Shown here: positions 27,958-38,465 of the stretch, in pieces
Layout: each line of letters begins with the position of its first letter
Position numbering within the stretch: position 1 is the stretch's first letter
From: JACCZH01 sp963729445
Lineage (GTDB): Bacteria > Chloroflexota > Chloroflexia > Thermomicrobiales > CFX8
NCBI GenBank assembly: GCA_963729445.1
Contig: CAVSNU010000003.1
Coordinates: 496,001 to 560,000, forward strand
DNA: 64,000 bases
Direction: 5' to 3'
Translations under genes and position numbers: made by a program
Notes under the pieces: model-generated
What the model was told of the DNA's origin: nothing
The model's input: only the letters and a program-made list of their open reading frames with translations
Databases searched by the model: none

Positions 27958-28733
27958 GCGACACACTCGTCCGGCTGGTGGAGGATCTCGCCAGCGGCAA
28001 ACTCTCCGTCGTTGATCTCAGTCAACCGCTTGACGCGACCACGCCCGTCATCGAGCTGCCACCCATGTTCGCCCAGTCGCCACCATTCTCGATGGAGCAG
28101 ATCTCGCGGTATGACGACAACGGCCCGGCATGGTACTGGAACACGATCCACCTCGGAGAGCACACCGGGACCCACTTCGACGCCCCGGTTCACTGGGTAA
28201 CGGGCAAGGACGTTCCAGACAACACCCTGGACACGATCCCGGCCCGGCGCTTCATCGGGCCGGCCTGCGTCATTGACGTCAGCGTCGAATCCCAGGCTAA
28301 CCCTGATTATCTCTTGACGCCGGACGCGATCGCGGCGTGGGAAGCGCAGCACGGACGCATACCGGCCGGTGCCTGGGTGCTGCTGCGGACTGACTGGAGC
28401 AAGCGAACCGATCCGCAAGACTTCTTCAACGCGGACGAAAATGGTCCACACACGCCTGGCTTCCACAAGGACGCCGCAGAGCTGTTGGCCTGTGAACGCG
28501 ACGTGCTGGGCGTTGGCGTAGAGACCGTCGGCACTGACGCCGGCCAGGCAGCGACGTTTGACCCGCCATTCCCGAACCACTCGATCATGCACGGCGCGGG
28601 CAAGCTTGGGCTGGCCAGCCTCACCAATCTTGACAAGCTTCCACCAACCGGTAGTGTCGTGATAGCGGCACCCTTGAAGATCGTCGACGGTAGCGGCAGC
28701 CCTGTACGGGTGATTGCGATCGTTCCGGCGTAG
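27954..28733 (+). CDS. Cyclase-family metal hydrolase (kynurenine-formamidase/isatin-hydrolase fold)
   Basis: 259 residues. VVDLSQPLDATTPV opens the domain, and HTGTHFDAPVHW carries the HxxxHxDxxxH metal set of the PF04199 cyclase family; GVGVETVGTDAG and NHSIMHGAGKLGLASLTNL are later conserved parts. Members open cyclic amides or hydrolyse formamides. TTG start overlaps the preceding stop and has AAAGG upstream. In this operon it could release the amino acid that the dehydrogenase and decarboxylase then use; that is inference. Confidence 0.85.
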   Translation: MSDTLVRLVEDLASGKLSVVDLSQPLDATTPVIELPPMFAQSPPFSMEQISRYDDNGPAWYWNTIHLGEHTGTHFDAPVHWVTGKDVPDNTLDTIPARRFIGPACVIDVSVESQANPDYLLTPDAIAAWEAQHGRIPAGAWVLLRTDWSKRTDPQDFFNADENGPHTPGFHKDAAELLACERDVLGVGVETVGTDAGQAATFDPPFPNHSIMHGAGKLGLASLTNLDKLPPTGSVVIAAPLKIVDGSGSPVRVIAIVPA

Positions 28734-28801
28734 GAGACGAACCCGGAAGATCGGTATGGAGCACTGGAATGGTGTGCGTAGACGGAAAGCGGGGAGCGCC
28801 C

Positions 28802-29599
28802 ATGGCCCACAATGACACGATCCGGGTCGGACTAATTGGCCTTGGGGCGATTGGCCAGCGCGTCGTCAACTTGATCGAGGATCAGGGAATGAGCCAGATC
28901 GAGATCGTGGGTGCGCTCGTTCGCGATCCACTGCGACCACGCAAGACGCCCTCCATTCCTCTCGTCTCCTCCGCGGCTGAGCTTCTGGCGTTCAACCCGG
29001 AGGTTGTTGTAGAGGCCGCCGGCCACGACGCCCTGCGCGAGCATGGCCCTGTCATTCTCCGCTCCGGCTGTGACCTGCTCTTTCTCGGTGTTGGAGCATT
29101 TGCCGTTCCCGAGGTGGAGAAACTCGTTCTGGAAGCGGCAATCGAAGGTGGCGGACAGGCCCGGGTGGTATCGGGCGCGATTGGCGCGTTGGATGCGATT
29201 GGCGCGGCGGCGGTAGGCGGCATTACGCATGTCACCCACACGACGCGCAAGCCGGCTCGTACTCTGCTCTCATCCGAGGAAGCCGACGCGCTCACCGATG
29301 CGGTCGAGATCTTTCGAGGGACTGCTCGGGAAGCCGCGCTGCTCTTCCCGGAGAGTGTCAATGTTGCCGCCGCCGTGAGTCTGGCCGGCATCGGCCTTGA
29401 TGCGACCGAGGTCTGTGTCTTCGCCGATCCCGGCATCACTCGGAACCGTCACGAGGTGGAAGTCGAGGGTGAGTTCGGCTGGCTCAAGTTCGAGATCCAG
29501 GGCATTCCGACGGAAGAGAATCCGCGTACCGGCCGGCTCGTCGCAATGAGTGTCGTCCGCCAGCTGCTCCTGCGTCGTGCCCCAATCACGATCGGGTAA
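28802..29599 (+). CDS. L-aspartate dehydrogenase-family enzyme
   Basis: 265 residues. RVGLIGLGAIGQRVV is the NAD(P) loop; FPESVNVAAAVSLAGIGLDATEV and ADPGITRNRHEVEVEGEFGWLKFEIQG with the late ENPRTGRLVAMSVV match the AspDH/NadX family (PF01958 and its N-terminal partner). These enzymes oxidise Asp to iminosuccinate or the reverse. GGGGAG lies five bases before ATG 28802. Association with a ComDE-type decarboxylase rather than nadA/nadC argues against an NAD-synthesis role; an aspartate analogue such as cysteate is a candidate substrate. Confidence 0.82.
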   Translation: MAHNDTIRVGLIGLGAIGQRVVNLIEDQGMSQIEIVGALVRDPLRPRKTPSIPLVSSAAELLAFNPEVVVEAAGHDALREHGPVILRSGCDLLFLGVGAFAVPEVEKLVLEAAIEGGGQARVVSGAIGALDAIGAAAVGGITHVTHTTRKPARTLLSSEEADALTDAVEIFRGTAREAALLFPESVNVAAAVSLAGIGLDATEVCVFADPGITRNRHEVEVEGEFGWLKFEIQGIPTEENPRTGRLVAMSVVRQLLLRRAPITIG

Positions 29600-29634
29600 A
29601 ACCACGTCATCTGTGCAGTCCAAACGCGTGGTAG

Positions 29635-30585
29635 TTAGGGAACGGACGACACGAGGGCTCTGGACGAGGTAACGGGCGAGATAGCGTAGTCCCCGATCGC
29701 GGCGGGAACCACGACCGTCTGAAGGGCCTGAAGTTGAACTGAATCACGACCGGCGGTGATTTCTGCTTCACCTTCCGTGACGGTGATCGCGTGGAACGAC
29801 CTGCCTTCGGTCGATCGCTTCACCGGCCCACCCCTCACGTCAACCATCTCCAGCACGAAGTACTCACAACCCGCGAGTACACCGCGTTCCGCGCCAGGTC
29901 TCGACGCCCGGTTCTGGGAGTCGTCTTCGCGCGCAGGCGCAATGACTTCCAGCCCCTTATCCAGGTGCAGCGCACGGCCGCCTGTCAGGGGCCTGTTCCA
30001 GTCATAGAGGCGATAGGTAATGTCACTGGTCTGCTGCACTTCATAGATGAACAACCCGGGCCCGATGGCGTGCACTCGGCCCGCCGGCATGAAGAGAGTA
30101 TCGCCTGCTTCGACCTTCACGTACGCCAGAACCTCCTCGAACGTTCCGTCGTCCACCCTCCGGCGCAGCTCTTCGACGGACGGGTCCCCCTCCAGGCCGA
30201 AAATGACCTCGGCACCCGCGTCAGCCTCGAGGACGTGCCACGCCTCCGTCTTGCCGAACATGTCCGGACCCTCCAGACGCTTCGCCTGTTCATCATTGGG
30301 GTGTACCTGCACCGACAGCCACTCGCGCGAGTCGAGCAGCTTGATGAGCAGGGGAAACCGGTCTCCCGTGCGCTCGACCACCGGCTGGCCCAGGAAGCGC
30401 GCGCCGAGGGCAGCAGTCACGTCGGCGAGCTGATAGCCGCTCCAGGCGCCTCCGTCAACGACGTTGCCTTCGTACACGACCCACGCTTCGCCGATCGGAT
30501 CTCGTGCCCCGGGATCAAGACGATCCCCGCCCCAGACGCGCGGTTGGAAAATCGGCTTCAATCGCAGCAACTCGACAACGCTCAC
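29635..30585 (-). CDS. manA: Type I mannose-6-phosphate isomerase
   Basis: 316 residues. LLRLKPIFQPRVWGGDRL is the family N-terminus; SVQVHPND, GKTEAWHVLEAD and PAGRVHAIGPGLFIYEVQQTSDITYRLYDW hold the Zn ligands and catalytic Arg. It interconverts fructose-6-P and mannose-6-P, the entry to GDP-mannose and so upstream of the rmd pathway at 2.5-3.5 kb. GTG at 30585 with GGGGG four bases upstream is preferred to a longer frame. Convergent with the aspartate-dehydrogenase-like gene. Confidence 0.93.
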   Translation of the reverse strand: MSVVELLRLKPIFQPRVWGGDRLDPGARDPIGEAWVVYEGNVVDGGAWSGYQLADVTAALGARFLGQPVVERTGDRFPLLIKLLDSREWLSVQVHPNDEQAKRLEGPDMFGKTEAWHVLEADAGAEVIFGLEGDPSVEELRRRVDDGTFEEVLAYVKVEAGDTLFMPAGRVHAIGPGLFIYEVQQTSDITYRLYDWNRPLTGGRALHLDKGLEVIAPAREDDSQNRASRPGAERGVLAGCEYFVLEMVDVRGGPVKRSTEGRSFHAITVTEGEAEITAGRDSVQLQALQTVVVPAAIGDYAISPVTSSRALVSSVP

Positions 30586-30671
30586 GATGCCCCCATCGTA
30601 TGTACCCACGTTCGGATACATGCCACTATATCTAACGTCATGTCACTGGGTGGGCGTGTGCAGGATCCCGG

Positions 30672-30701
30672 TTGACAAGACGGTCATCTGTCCTCTAGCC
30701 T
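30672..30701 (+). promoter_or_regulatory. Probable promoter of the amidohydrolase-ggt unit
   Basis: TTGACA at 30672-30677 and TAGCCT at 30696-30701 with an 18-base spacer; the gene starts 65 bases downstream. Confidence 0.5.
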
Positions 30702-30765
30702 GCCGCATCGATAGGTGAAATAGGATCCGCCCTGTTCGAAAAACAACCAAAGCAAGGAGACGGGA

Positions 30766-32364
30766 TTGACTGACGCGGTGCTCTTCACCAACGGGACCAT
30801 TCTAACGATGAATCCGAGCCAGCCGGAAGCTGAGGCGGTCGCCATTATCGGGGAGCGCATCGTCGCCGTGGGCACTCGTACTCAGGCCGAGAGTGCCCTT
30901 CCACGAGGTCACCGCAGGGTAGATCTGGCGGGCAGAACCATGGTGCCCGGCTTCAACGAAGCGCATAACCACATGATTGGTTATGGAACGATCGCCAACC
31001 ATATCGATGCGAACTATCCCGCCGTTACCTCCATCAGCGACATCGTTGAGCGCGTCCGCGAGCGGGCCGTTCATCAGCCCCCCGGGACCTGGATCCTCGG
31101 GCGCGGCTACGACGATAACAAACTCGACGAGAAGCGCCACCCTAACCGCCATGATCTGGACGCCGCCACAACCAACCATCCGGTCATGATCGTCAATGGC
31201 TCCGGTCATCTCTCAGCCGTGAATACCATGGCGTTACAGCTGGCCGGAATCACTCGTGACACCGATGATCCGGAAGGAGGGCACTTCGTGCGTGACGAGC
31301 ACGGCGAGGCTACCGGGGTGCTCCACGAAACGGCGCAGCAACCAGTTCGTGCCCAGGTTCCTGTGCCGACGGTTGAGGATTACGTCGAGGCGTTGCGGCG
31401 GTGCAATGACCACTATGTGGCCGCCGGAGTGACCAGCTCACAGGACGCCGGCTCCTCCACCGCCGACCAGGTTCGCGCGTACCAGCTCGCTGTCGAGCGA
31501 GGCATTCTGAAGATGCGCACCAGCATGATGATCCGCGAGAACCTGTTGCCGCATGTCGTTGGTCTCGGCGTTTCCCAGGGTCTCGGGAACAATCGCTTGA
31601 GAGTCGGCCCGATAAAGATGTTCATCGACGGATCGCTGATCGGCCGGACCGCCGCAGTCACCGTTCCGTTCGAGAACGACCCGAGCGACAACAACCTCGG
31701 GCTCACGATGATGTCGCAGGAGGCGCTCGACAACTACGTCATGCAGGCGCACACCGCCGGATACCAGATCGCCATCCACGCCATCGGCGACCGCGGGATT
31801 GACATGGTGCTCGACTCCTACGAGAAGGCGTTGACGGCCCTGCCACGCCAGGATCACCGTCACCGCATCGAGCACTGCGGTATCTGCAGGCCCGACATTA
31901 TCGACCGCATCGCGCGGATGGGTGTCGTACCTGTGTCCCAACCGGTCTTTATCATCGAGTATGGCGACGGCTTCATCCGCCATCTGGGGCTGGAGAGGGC
32001 ACAACTGACCTACCCGTTCCGCGCATTCCTGGATCAGGATGTTCCGCTCGTCTTCTCGTCAGATTGCCCCGTGTCGCACTTCGCGCCGTTGAAATCCATC
32101 CAGGCCGCGGTGACCGAGCGCACCGGCTCCGGAGCGTCCTACGCGCTGGAAGAAGCTGTCACCGTCGAGGAGGCGCTTCACATGTATAGCGTTGCGGGTG
32201 CCTATGCCACCTTTGAAGAGCACCAGAAGGGCGCGATCAAGCGCGGCATGCTCGCCGATTTCACCCTTCTCGCCGATGACCCGCGAGAAGTGGACCCGAT
32301 GTCTCTGTCTGAATTGCCGGTCAGCGCCACGATTATCGGCGGCGAGACCGTCTTCGAAGCCTAG
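30766..32364 (+). CDS. YtcJ-type amidohydrolase
   Basis: 532 residues of the amidohydrolase superfamily, YtcJ branch. FNEAHNHMIG gives the HxH metal pair, KMFIDGSLIGRTA a conserved strand, YQIAIHAIGDRG and HRIEHC two more His ligands, and FSSDCPVSHFAP the final Asp. It would hydrolyse an amide or related bond; the natural substrate of this branch is largely unknown. TTG start sits five bases after AAGGAGA. The gamma-glutamyltransferase gene follows after 11 bases, so the pair may process a small amide or peptide. Confidence 0.88.
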   Translation: MTDAVLFTNGTILTMNPSQPEAEAVAIIGERIVAVGTRTQAESALPRGHRRVDLAGRTMVPGFNEAHNHMIGYGTIANHIDANYPAVTSISDIVERVRERAVHQPPGTWILGRGYDDNKLDEKRHPNRHDLDAATTNHPVMIVNGSGHLSAVNTMALQLAGITRDTDDPEGGHFVRDEHGEATGVLHETAQQPVRAQVPVPTVEDYVEALRRCNDHYVAAGVTSSQDAGSSTADQVRAYQLAVERGILKMRTSMMIRENLLPHVVGLGVSQGLGNNRLRVGPIKMFIDGSLIGRTAAVTVPFENDPSDNNLGLTMMSQEALDNYVMQAHTAGYQIAIHAIGDRGIDMVLDSYEKALTALPRQDHRHRIEHCGICRPDIIDRIARMGVVPVSQPVFIIEYGDGFIRHLGLERAQLTYPFRAFLDQDVPLVFSSDCPVSHFAPLKSIQAAVTERTGSGASYALEEAVTVEEALHMYSVAGAYATFEEHQKGAIKRGMLADFTLLADDPREVDPMSLSELPVSATIIGGETVFEA

Positions 32365-32375
32365 GAGGGTTTGCA

Positions 32376-34070
32376 GTGACGTTAGCGGCGGCCACGAGCC
32401 AGAACACAACCGGAACAACCGTCAAGCAGCCTGCCACCGGCACCAAGGGGATGGTGACCTCCAACCACCCGCTCGCGTCCTTGGCAGGTACCGAGACGCT
32501 CGTGCGAGGCGGCAACGCCATCGACGCAGCCATCGCGACGATGTTCGCGCTCTCGGTCGTCGAGCCGATGATGACCACCATTTTCGGTGCCGGCTTCATC
32601 AACATCCGGCTCGCGGACGGCACCTGCACCACGATCGACAATTACGCCACCGTTCCGTCAGGAGCGACGGCCTCGATGTTCGAGCCAATCCCAGGCAACC
32701 TTGACAACGATGTCGTCGACTGCTTGAACGACACTGGGTACCTGGCGGTCGCGACGGGCGGAACGCTCCTCGGCTGGGCCACGGCCATCGAGAAGTTTGG
32801 CCGCCTCTCGCTGTCCGACGTCGTAGAGCCGGCAGTACGCTACGCGCGCGGCGGATTCCGGGTGAGTCCCTATCTGCACGAGATCATCAAGATGCAGGCC
32901 GAAAACCTTGCGCGCTTCCCCGCGAGCAAAGAGGTCTTTATTCCGGGAGGCAATGTCCCCGCGGTTGGTGACCGCATCGTGCGCGGTGACTATGGCGCTA
33001 CCCTGGAAGCAATCGGCGAACACGGATCGGACTATCTTTACAACGGACCGCTCGGCGACGCGATCGCTAAAGATATGGCCGCCAACGGTGGCCTGATCAC
33101 CAAACAGGACATCGAGGACTACGCAGTGTTCGAGCGCGCCCCGGTAAGCGGCACCTACCGTGGTTACGAGATCGTCGCGATGGCCCCGCCGTCGTCGGGT
33201 GGCACACACATCATTCAGATGCTGAACATCCTTGAAGGCTTCGACATCAAGAGCATGGGCTTCGGCACACCAGACAGCGTCCATCTCGTCGCCGAGGCGA
33301 TGAAGATCGCTTTCGCCGACCGCTTCACTTACATGGCGGATCCGATGACTACCGAAGTGCCGATCGAGTGGCTCACTTCCAAGTCATACGCAGCCCAGCG
33401 CCGTGACAGCATCGACATGGCGCGTGCCCAGCAATACACCTCCGCGATTCCGCCCGACGGTGAAGGTGCTTCGACGACCCACTGCTGCGCGATGGACGCC
33501 GAAGGCAACGTCGTCTCCACGACTCAGACCCTGAATGGCGGCTTCGGGTCGAAAGTCACCGTGCCCGGCACGGGCATGCTGCTCAACAACTGCATGCACC
33601 TGATGGACCCAACGCCCGGACGCACCAACTCTATCGCGCCCGGTAAGCGGATTCTCTCTTCGATGTCCCCAACGTTGATCATGAAGGATGGCAAGCCCTT
33701 CATGGCAATCGGCACGCCAGGCGGGGTCCGCATCTTCGGTTCGGTCTTGCAAGCCATCGTCAACGTCATTGACCACGGCATGACGCTGCAGCAAGCCGTC
33801 GAAGCTCCGCGTCTCTGGGACCGCGGACCAGTGCTCGAGATTGAGCGCGGTTTCCGGAACGTCGAGGCATTACAAGCGGAGCTCCAGAGCCGAGGCCATG
33901 ATGTTGAAACGCCATTCAAAGTGGCCGGCGGTATGAACGGCATCCTTGTGGATGCTGCCACCGGCATCATGCAGGGCGCCGCCTGCTGGCGGGCCGACGG
34001 CGCACCCATGGGCTACTCCGGAGGCGACGCCATCATGGAAGCGGACGGTTCCCCGGCGATGTGGGTTTAG
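32376..34070 (+). CDS. Gamma-glutamyltransferase-family protein
   Basis: 564 residues with the Ntn-hydrolase layout. The segment EGASTTHCCAMDAEGNVVSTT contains the Thr at which the proenzyme self-cleaves and which becomes the nucleophile; NNCMHLMDP and GTPGGVRIFGSVLQ belong to the small subunit. It transfers or hydrolyses gamma-glutamyl groups. No export signal is obvious at the N-terminus, unlike periplasmic enzymes, so it may be cytosolic. GTG start after GGAGGG. Co-transcribed with the amidohydrolase. Confidence 0.9.
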   Translation: MTLAAATSQNTTGTTVKQPATGTKGMVTSNHPLASLAGTETLVRGGNAIDAAIATMFALSVVEPMMTTIFGAGFINIRLADGTCTTIDNYATVPSGATASMFEPIPGNLDNDVVDCLNDTGYLAVATGGTLLGWATAIEKFGRLSLSDVVEPAVRYARGGFRVSPYLHEIIKMQAENLARFPASKEVFIPGGNVPAVGDRIVRGDYGATLEAIGEHGSDYLYNGPLGDAIAKDMAANGGLITKQDIEDYAVFERAPVSGTYRGYEIVAMAPPSSGGTHIIQMLNILEGFDIKSMGFGTPDSVHLVAEAMKIAFADRFTYMADPMTTEVPIEWLTSKSYAAQRRDSIDMARAQQYTSAIPPDGEGASTTHCCAMDAEGNVVSTTQTLNGGFGSKVTVPGTGMLLNNCMHLMDPTPGRTNSIAPGKRILSSMSPTLIMKDGKPFMAIGTPGGVRIFGSVLQAIVNVIDHGMTLQQAVEAPRLWDRGPVLEIERGFRNVEALQAELQSRGHDVETPFKVAGGMNGILVDAATGIMQGAACWRADGAPMGYSGGDAIMEADGSPAMWV

Positions 34071-34199
34071 GCTTCGTTCCAGGCGACGCACCTGTGCACG
34101 CCGCCCATGCCGAGCAAAGGTCAAACCGGCGGGGACAACAACACAGTGGTCGATGATGCGCGACTGTTATCCGTTGGCGTATGGACATCGCAGACAAGG

Positions 34200-34233
34200 A
34201 AAACCCCATCCCAGTTTCCTGGGATGGGGTTTT
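34200..34233. terminator. Terminator between ggt and groEL (convergent)
   Basis: A 14-bp perfect stem AAAACCCCATCCCA/TGGGATGGGGTTTT with a six-base loop, flanked by A and T tracts, so able to act on both strands. The rest of 34071-34268 holds no gene. Confidence 0.9.
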
Positions 34234-34268
34234 CAGTACTCGACGAAGCTGGCCTGGAGTAGACGGAC

Positions 34269-35917
<1,649 letters not shown>

Positions 35918-35973
35918 TTGTGCTTCCCTCCTTACAGCGCTTCCGCTGTTGTGGTGTCATCCTGCAAAGACGA

Positions 35974-36279
35974 CTAGTCGTTGACGATCGCGAGGATATC
36001 CTTCTCGGACAAAATCAGGTACTCTTCATCATCGAGCTTGAACTCCGTGCCAGCGTACTTCGCGAACAGCACGTTGTCGCCCTTTGAGACATCCATCGGC
36101 AAACGCGTGCCAGTGTCGGTCAAACGGCCCTTGCCAATCGCAATGACTTCGCCTCGCTGCGGCTTCTCTTTGGCGGTGTCCGGCAAAACAATGCCGCTCT
36201 TGGTGACCTCGTCACGCACCTGGGGTTTGATGACCACCCGGTCACCAAGCGGGGTCAGAGAACCATTTTTGCTTGCCAC
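35974..36279 (-). CDS. groES: Co-chaperonin GroES
   Basis: 101 residues, intact: LTPLGDRVVIKPQVRDEVTKSGIVLPDTAKEKPQRGEVIAIG and YLILSEKDILAIVND are standard GroES, with the mobile loop in between. It caps the GroEL chamber. GTG 36279 has GGAGGG eight bases upstream. groEL follows after 56 bases. A CIRCE operator and promoter lie directly upstream, so HrcA control is expected. Confidence 0.97.
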   Translation of the reverse strand: MASKNGSLTPLGDRVVIKPQVRDEVTKSGIVLPDTAKEKPQRGEVIAIGKGRLTDTGTRLPMDVSKGDNVLFAKYAGTEFKLDDEEYLILSEKDILAIVND

Positions 36280-36349
36280 TGTACGAACCCTCCCGTATAA
36301 CTACGGTTACGATGCTCGACGGAATGCCGTCTCGCCAACCTTTGCGACC

Positions 36350-36376
36350 TTAGCACTCTACCAGATAGAGTGCTAA
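36350..36376. promoter_or_regulatory. CIRCE operator (HrcA site) of groES-groEL
   Basis: A perfect TTAGCACTC-N9-GAGTGCTAA. It sits just after the predicted transcription start of the groES promoter, where bound HrcA would block transcription. Confidence 0.97.
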
Positions 36377-36385
36377 CACGGCCTT

Positions 36386-36414
36386 ATAATAATGCAGTGT
36401 GAGCCGTTACGCAA
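36386..36414 (-). promoter_or_regulatory. groES-groEL promoter
   Basis: On the minus strand TTGCGT (36414-36409) and TATTAT (36391-36386) are 17 bases apart, a good sigma-70-type match. The CIRCE begins ten bases downstream of the -10 box. Confidence 0.7.
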
Positions 36415-36420
36415 GTGGAT

Positions 36421-36447
36421 TTAGCACTCTTTGCTACAGTCCGCTAA
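36421..36447. promoter_or_regulatory. Second, half-degenerate CIRCE-like site
   Basis: TTAGCACTC-N9-GTCCGCTAA: the left arm is perfect, the right arm keeps CGCTAA but not the GAGT part. It overlaps the 3' end of the NIF3 gene and lies upstream of the groES promoter, so it could be a weak second HrcA site or a decayed copy. Confidence 0.5.
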
Positions 36448-37255
36448 CACGCACTACCTCAACGCCGCGTGCCTCAATTCCCGCCACATACGGGTTGATT
36501 CCGACCATGTCACTCGCGATATGGCCGGATACAATAAGGTTACCTGTTGGTTCCTGCCGCAGACGCATAACGTCATCCCCGGCGCAATGGATATACAGCA
36601 CCGTGTCGATGCCATTGTTCCAGTACGCCCGCGCAATATTCGCGCCACCGTTCGTGCCTGCGCCATGAACGACAGCGAGCCGGCCCAGAGGGCGGTCCAC
36701 CGCTCCCACGGGCACCATAATTGGTGTCACAGACGTCGCGAACTCGGGCAGCGTCGCGAGTGCATTGATCGCATCCTGAACGGTCGGCTCGCCGGCGAGC
36801 GTCGTCAGGTGGTCTTCGATCACTTCCACCATCATCTGCCGGCCAAGTTCATCGAGCGGCAGATGCATGTTCATGAAGGGCATACCCAGCGCGCGGGCGA
36901 CGGACGGAACGTGATCGTGGTTGCGGGAGTGCGCCGCCATCGTGGCTCGCGTAACCAGAGGCTGGACGGCTTCCCGCGCCTCAGCCTCAGGAACTCCATG
37001 GTCCACAAGGAACTCCAGCTGCCGCGCCAGCACTTCTGGAAAATGAAGCGTTGCTGTGCCGCCCGCTGGATGGTGAGCGATCACGCCGTCACAGCCGAGG
37101 TCGCGCGCCAGCATGAGCTCGGCTGTTCCGATGTCAATCCCAAACAGTATACGCGTGAGGTTGGTACCCTCAACGTACACGGCGCTGTCCGCCGGTAGCT
37201 TATCCATACCGGACATTGTTAGAGCCAGGTCCACTAGCTCATCGGTAGAGATCAT
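36434..37255 (-). CDS. NIF3-like dinuclear metal protein (DUF34)
   Basis: 273 residues. GVIAHHPAGG near residue 75, HMPLDE-type segment MNMHLPLDELG near 125 and SGHIASDMVGINPYV near the C-terminus give the His/Asp/Glu ligands of the NIF3 two-metal site. The family has a GTP cyclohydrolase I-like fold and forms hexamers; its enzymatic role is still debated. ATG 37255 follows GAGGAG. It diverges from selD with a 160-base gap that would hold both promoters. Confidence 0.85.
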   Translation of the reverse strand: MISTDELVDLALTMSGMDKLPADSAVYVEGTNLTRILFGIDIGTAELMLARDLGCDGVIAHHPAGGTATLHFPEVLARQLEFLVDHGVPEAEAREAVQPLVTRATMAAHSRNHDHVPSVARALGMPFMNMHLPLDELGRQMMVEVIEDHLTTLAGEPTVQDAINALATLPEFATSVTPIMVPVGAVDRPLGRLAVVHGAGTNGGANIARAYWNNGIDTVLYIHCAGDDVMRLRQEPTGNLIVSGHIASDMVGINPYVAGIEARGVEVVRVSGL

Positions 37256-37415
37256 GTTTCTCCTCGTTTCTGCATGGTGGATGAATCCCATCACCCCGGC
37301 GTTCACAATAGACGAAGGAAGACGTTTGACGCGCCTTCAGCCCACCGATAGGATAAGCACTGCATCGCAGCTTCAGGTGATCCCACACACTTCCAGATGA
37401 GAGGCATAGACCAGA

Positions 37416-38465
37416 ATGCACACGCGTGACGAAATACGGCTCACCACCCTCGCGTCTTGCGCTGGCTGAGCATCCAAACTGGCCCCCGGGGCCCTGGCGC
37501 AGGTTCTGCGTCCGCTCAGCGCAATGCACGATCCCAACATCCTGGTCGGACTTCAGACCAGCGATGACGCCGCCGTGTACAAAATATCTGAAGAGATGGC
37601 TCTCGTTCAGACGGTGGATTTTTTCCCGCCCGTTGTGGATGACCCATTCACCTATGGTGCAATCGCCGCCGCGAACTCGATGAGCGATGTCTTCGCCATG
37701 GGCGGAGAAGTGCTCTTCGCGCTCAACATCGCTGCGTTCCCGGAGGATCTACCGCTGGAGATCCTCTCAGAGATCTTCGCGGGAGGTGCTGCCAAAGCAC
37801 AAGAGGTCGGCATCGTGATCGCTGGAGGTCACACCATTACTGATGCCGAGCCCAAATACGGTCTGGTTGTGACCGGGGCTATCCACCCCAAGCGCATCCT
37901 GACGAAAGCCGGAGCGCGCCCTGGCGACAAGCTCTATCTCACCAAGCCGCTCGGAACGGGCGTCATCACGACTGCCATGAAGCAGGAAGCGGCTGATCAG
38001 CAGGACGCAGATGCGGCAGTCGAAAGCATGTTGTTGCTCAACCGCACGGCGTCGCGCCTGGCTCAGGCCGTTCAGGTGCGTGCCTGCACCGACGTCACCG
38101 GGTTCGGCTTGCTGGGCCATGCCACAGAAGTTGCGCTGAAGAGCGGGGTCTCCCTGGAGATCGATGCCAGCGCGATCCCTTGGCTGCCCGGCGCGGACCG
38201 CTACGCGTCCGAGGGGCGTCTACCGGGAGGAGCGTCGCGTAACCGTGACTTCTATACGAACGAGCCGGCCTGTGGCGTGACGTTTGCCGAGACCGTCAGC
38301 GAGATGACAGCCAAACTGCTGTTCAGCCCGGAGACTTCGGGCGGTTTACTCATCGCCGTTGAGCCCAAGCGCGCCGCCAAGCTCGAAGAGGCGTTCGAGC
38401 AGGCCGATCACGGCCTCTGGCATATCGGTGAGGTGCAGTCCGGCAGTGGCATCCGAGTCGTCTAA
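37416..38465 (+). CDS. selD: Selenide, water dikinase with in-frame UGA (selenocysteine at residue 18)
   Basis: From ATG 37416 the frame reads MHTRDEIRLTTLASCAG, then TGA at 37467-37469, then ASKLAPGALAQVL and on through LQTSDDAAVY, DFFPPVVDDPFTYG, AAANSMSDVFAMGG, GGHTITDAEPKYG, TDVTGFGLLGH and LFSPETSGGLL to 38465. Aligned to E. coli SelD (LTQYSHGAGCGCK) the UGA falls exactly on catalytic Cys17, so it should insert Sec, as in many selenoprotein SelDs. Without read-through the N-terminal catalytic loop would be lost. The enzyme makes selenophosphate from selenide and ATP. GAGAGG lies about 11 bases before the ATG. The product is 349 residues. Confidence 0.92.
37496..37512 (+). promoter_or_regulatory. 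Candidate bacterial SECIS hairpin of selD
   Basis: GGCGCAG/CTGCGTC arms pair over seven positions (one G-U) around a GTT loop, with the loop 33 bases after the UGA at 37467-37469. bSECIS elements need a short stem with a G among the first loop bases 16-37 nt after the UGA, and this fits. A second GGCCC/GGGCC hairpin at 37481-37493 is an alternative. Confidence 0.6.

Noticed and set aside
37524..38465. Starting SelD at the ATG at 37524
   Set aside because: This would drop the catalytic loop; upstream codons match SelD across the UGA, so the longer selenoprotein reading is preferred.
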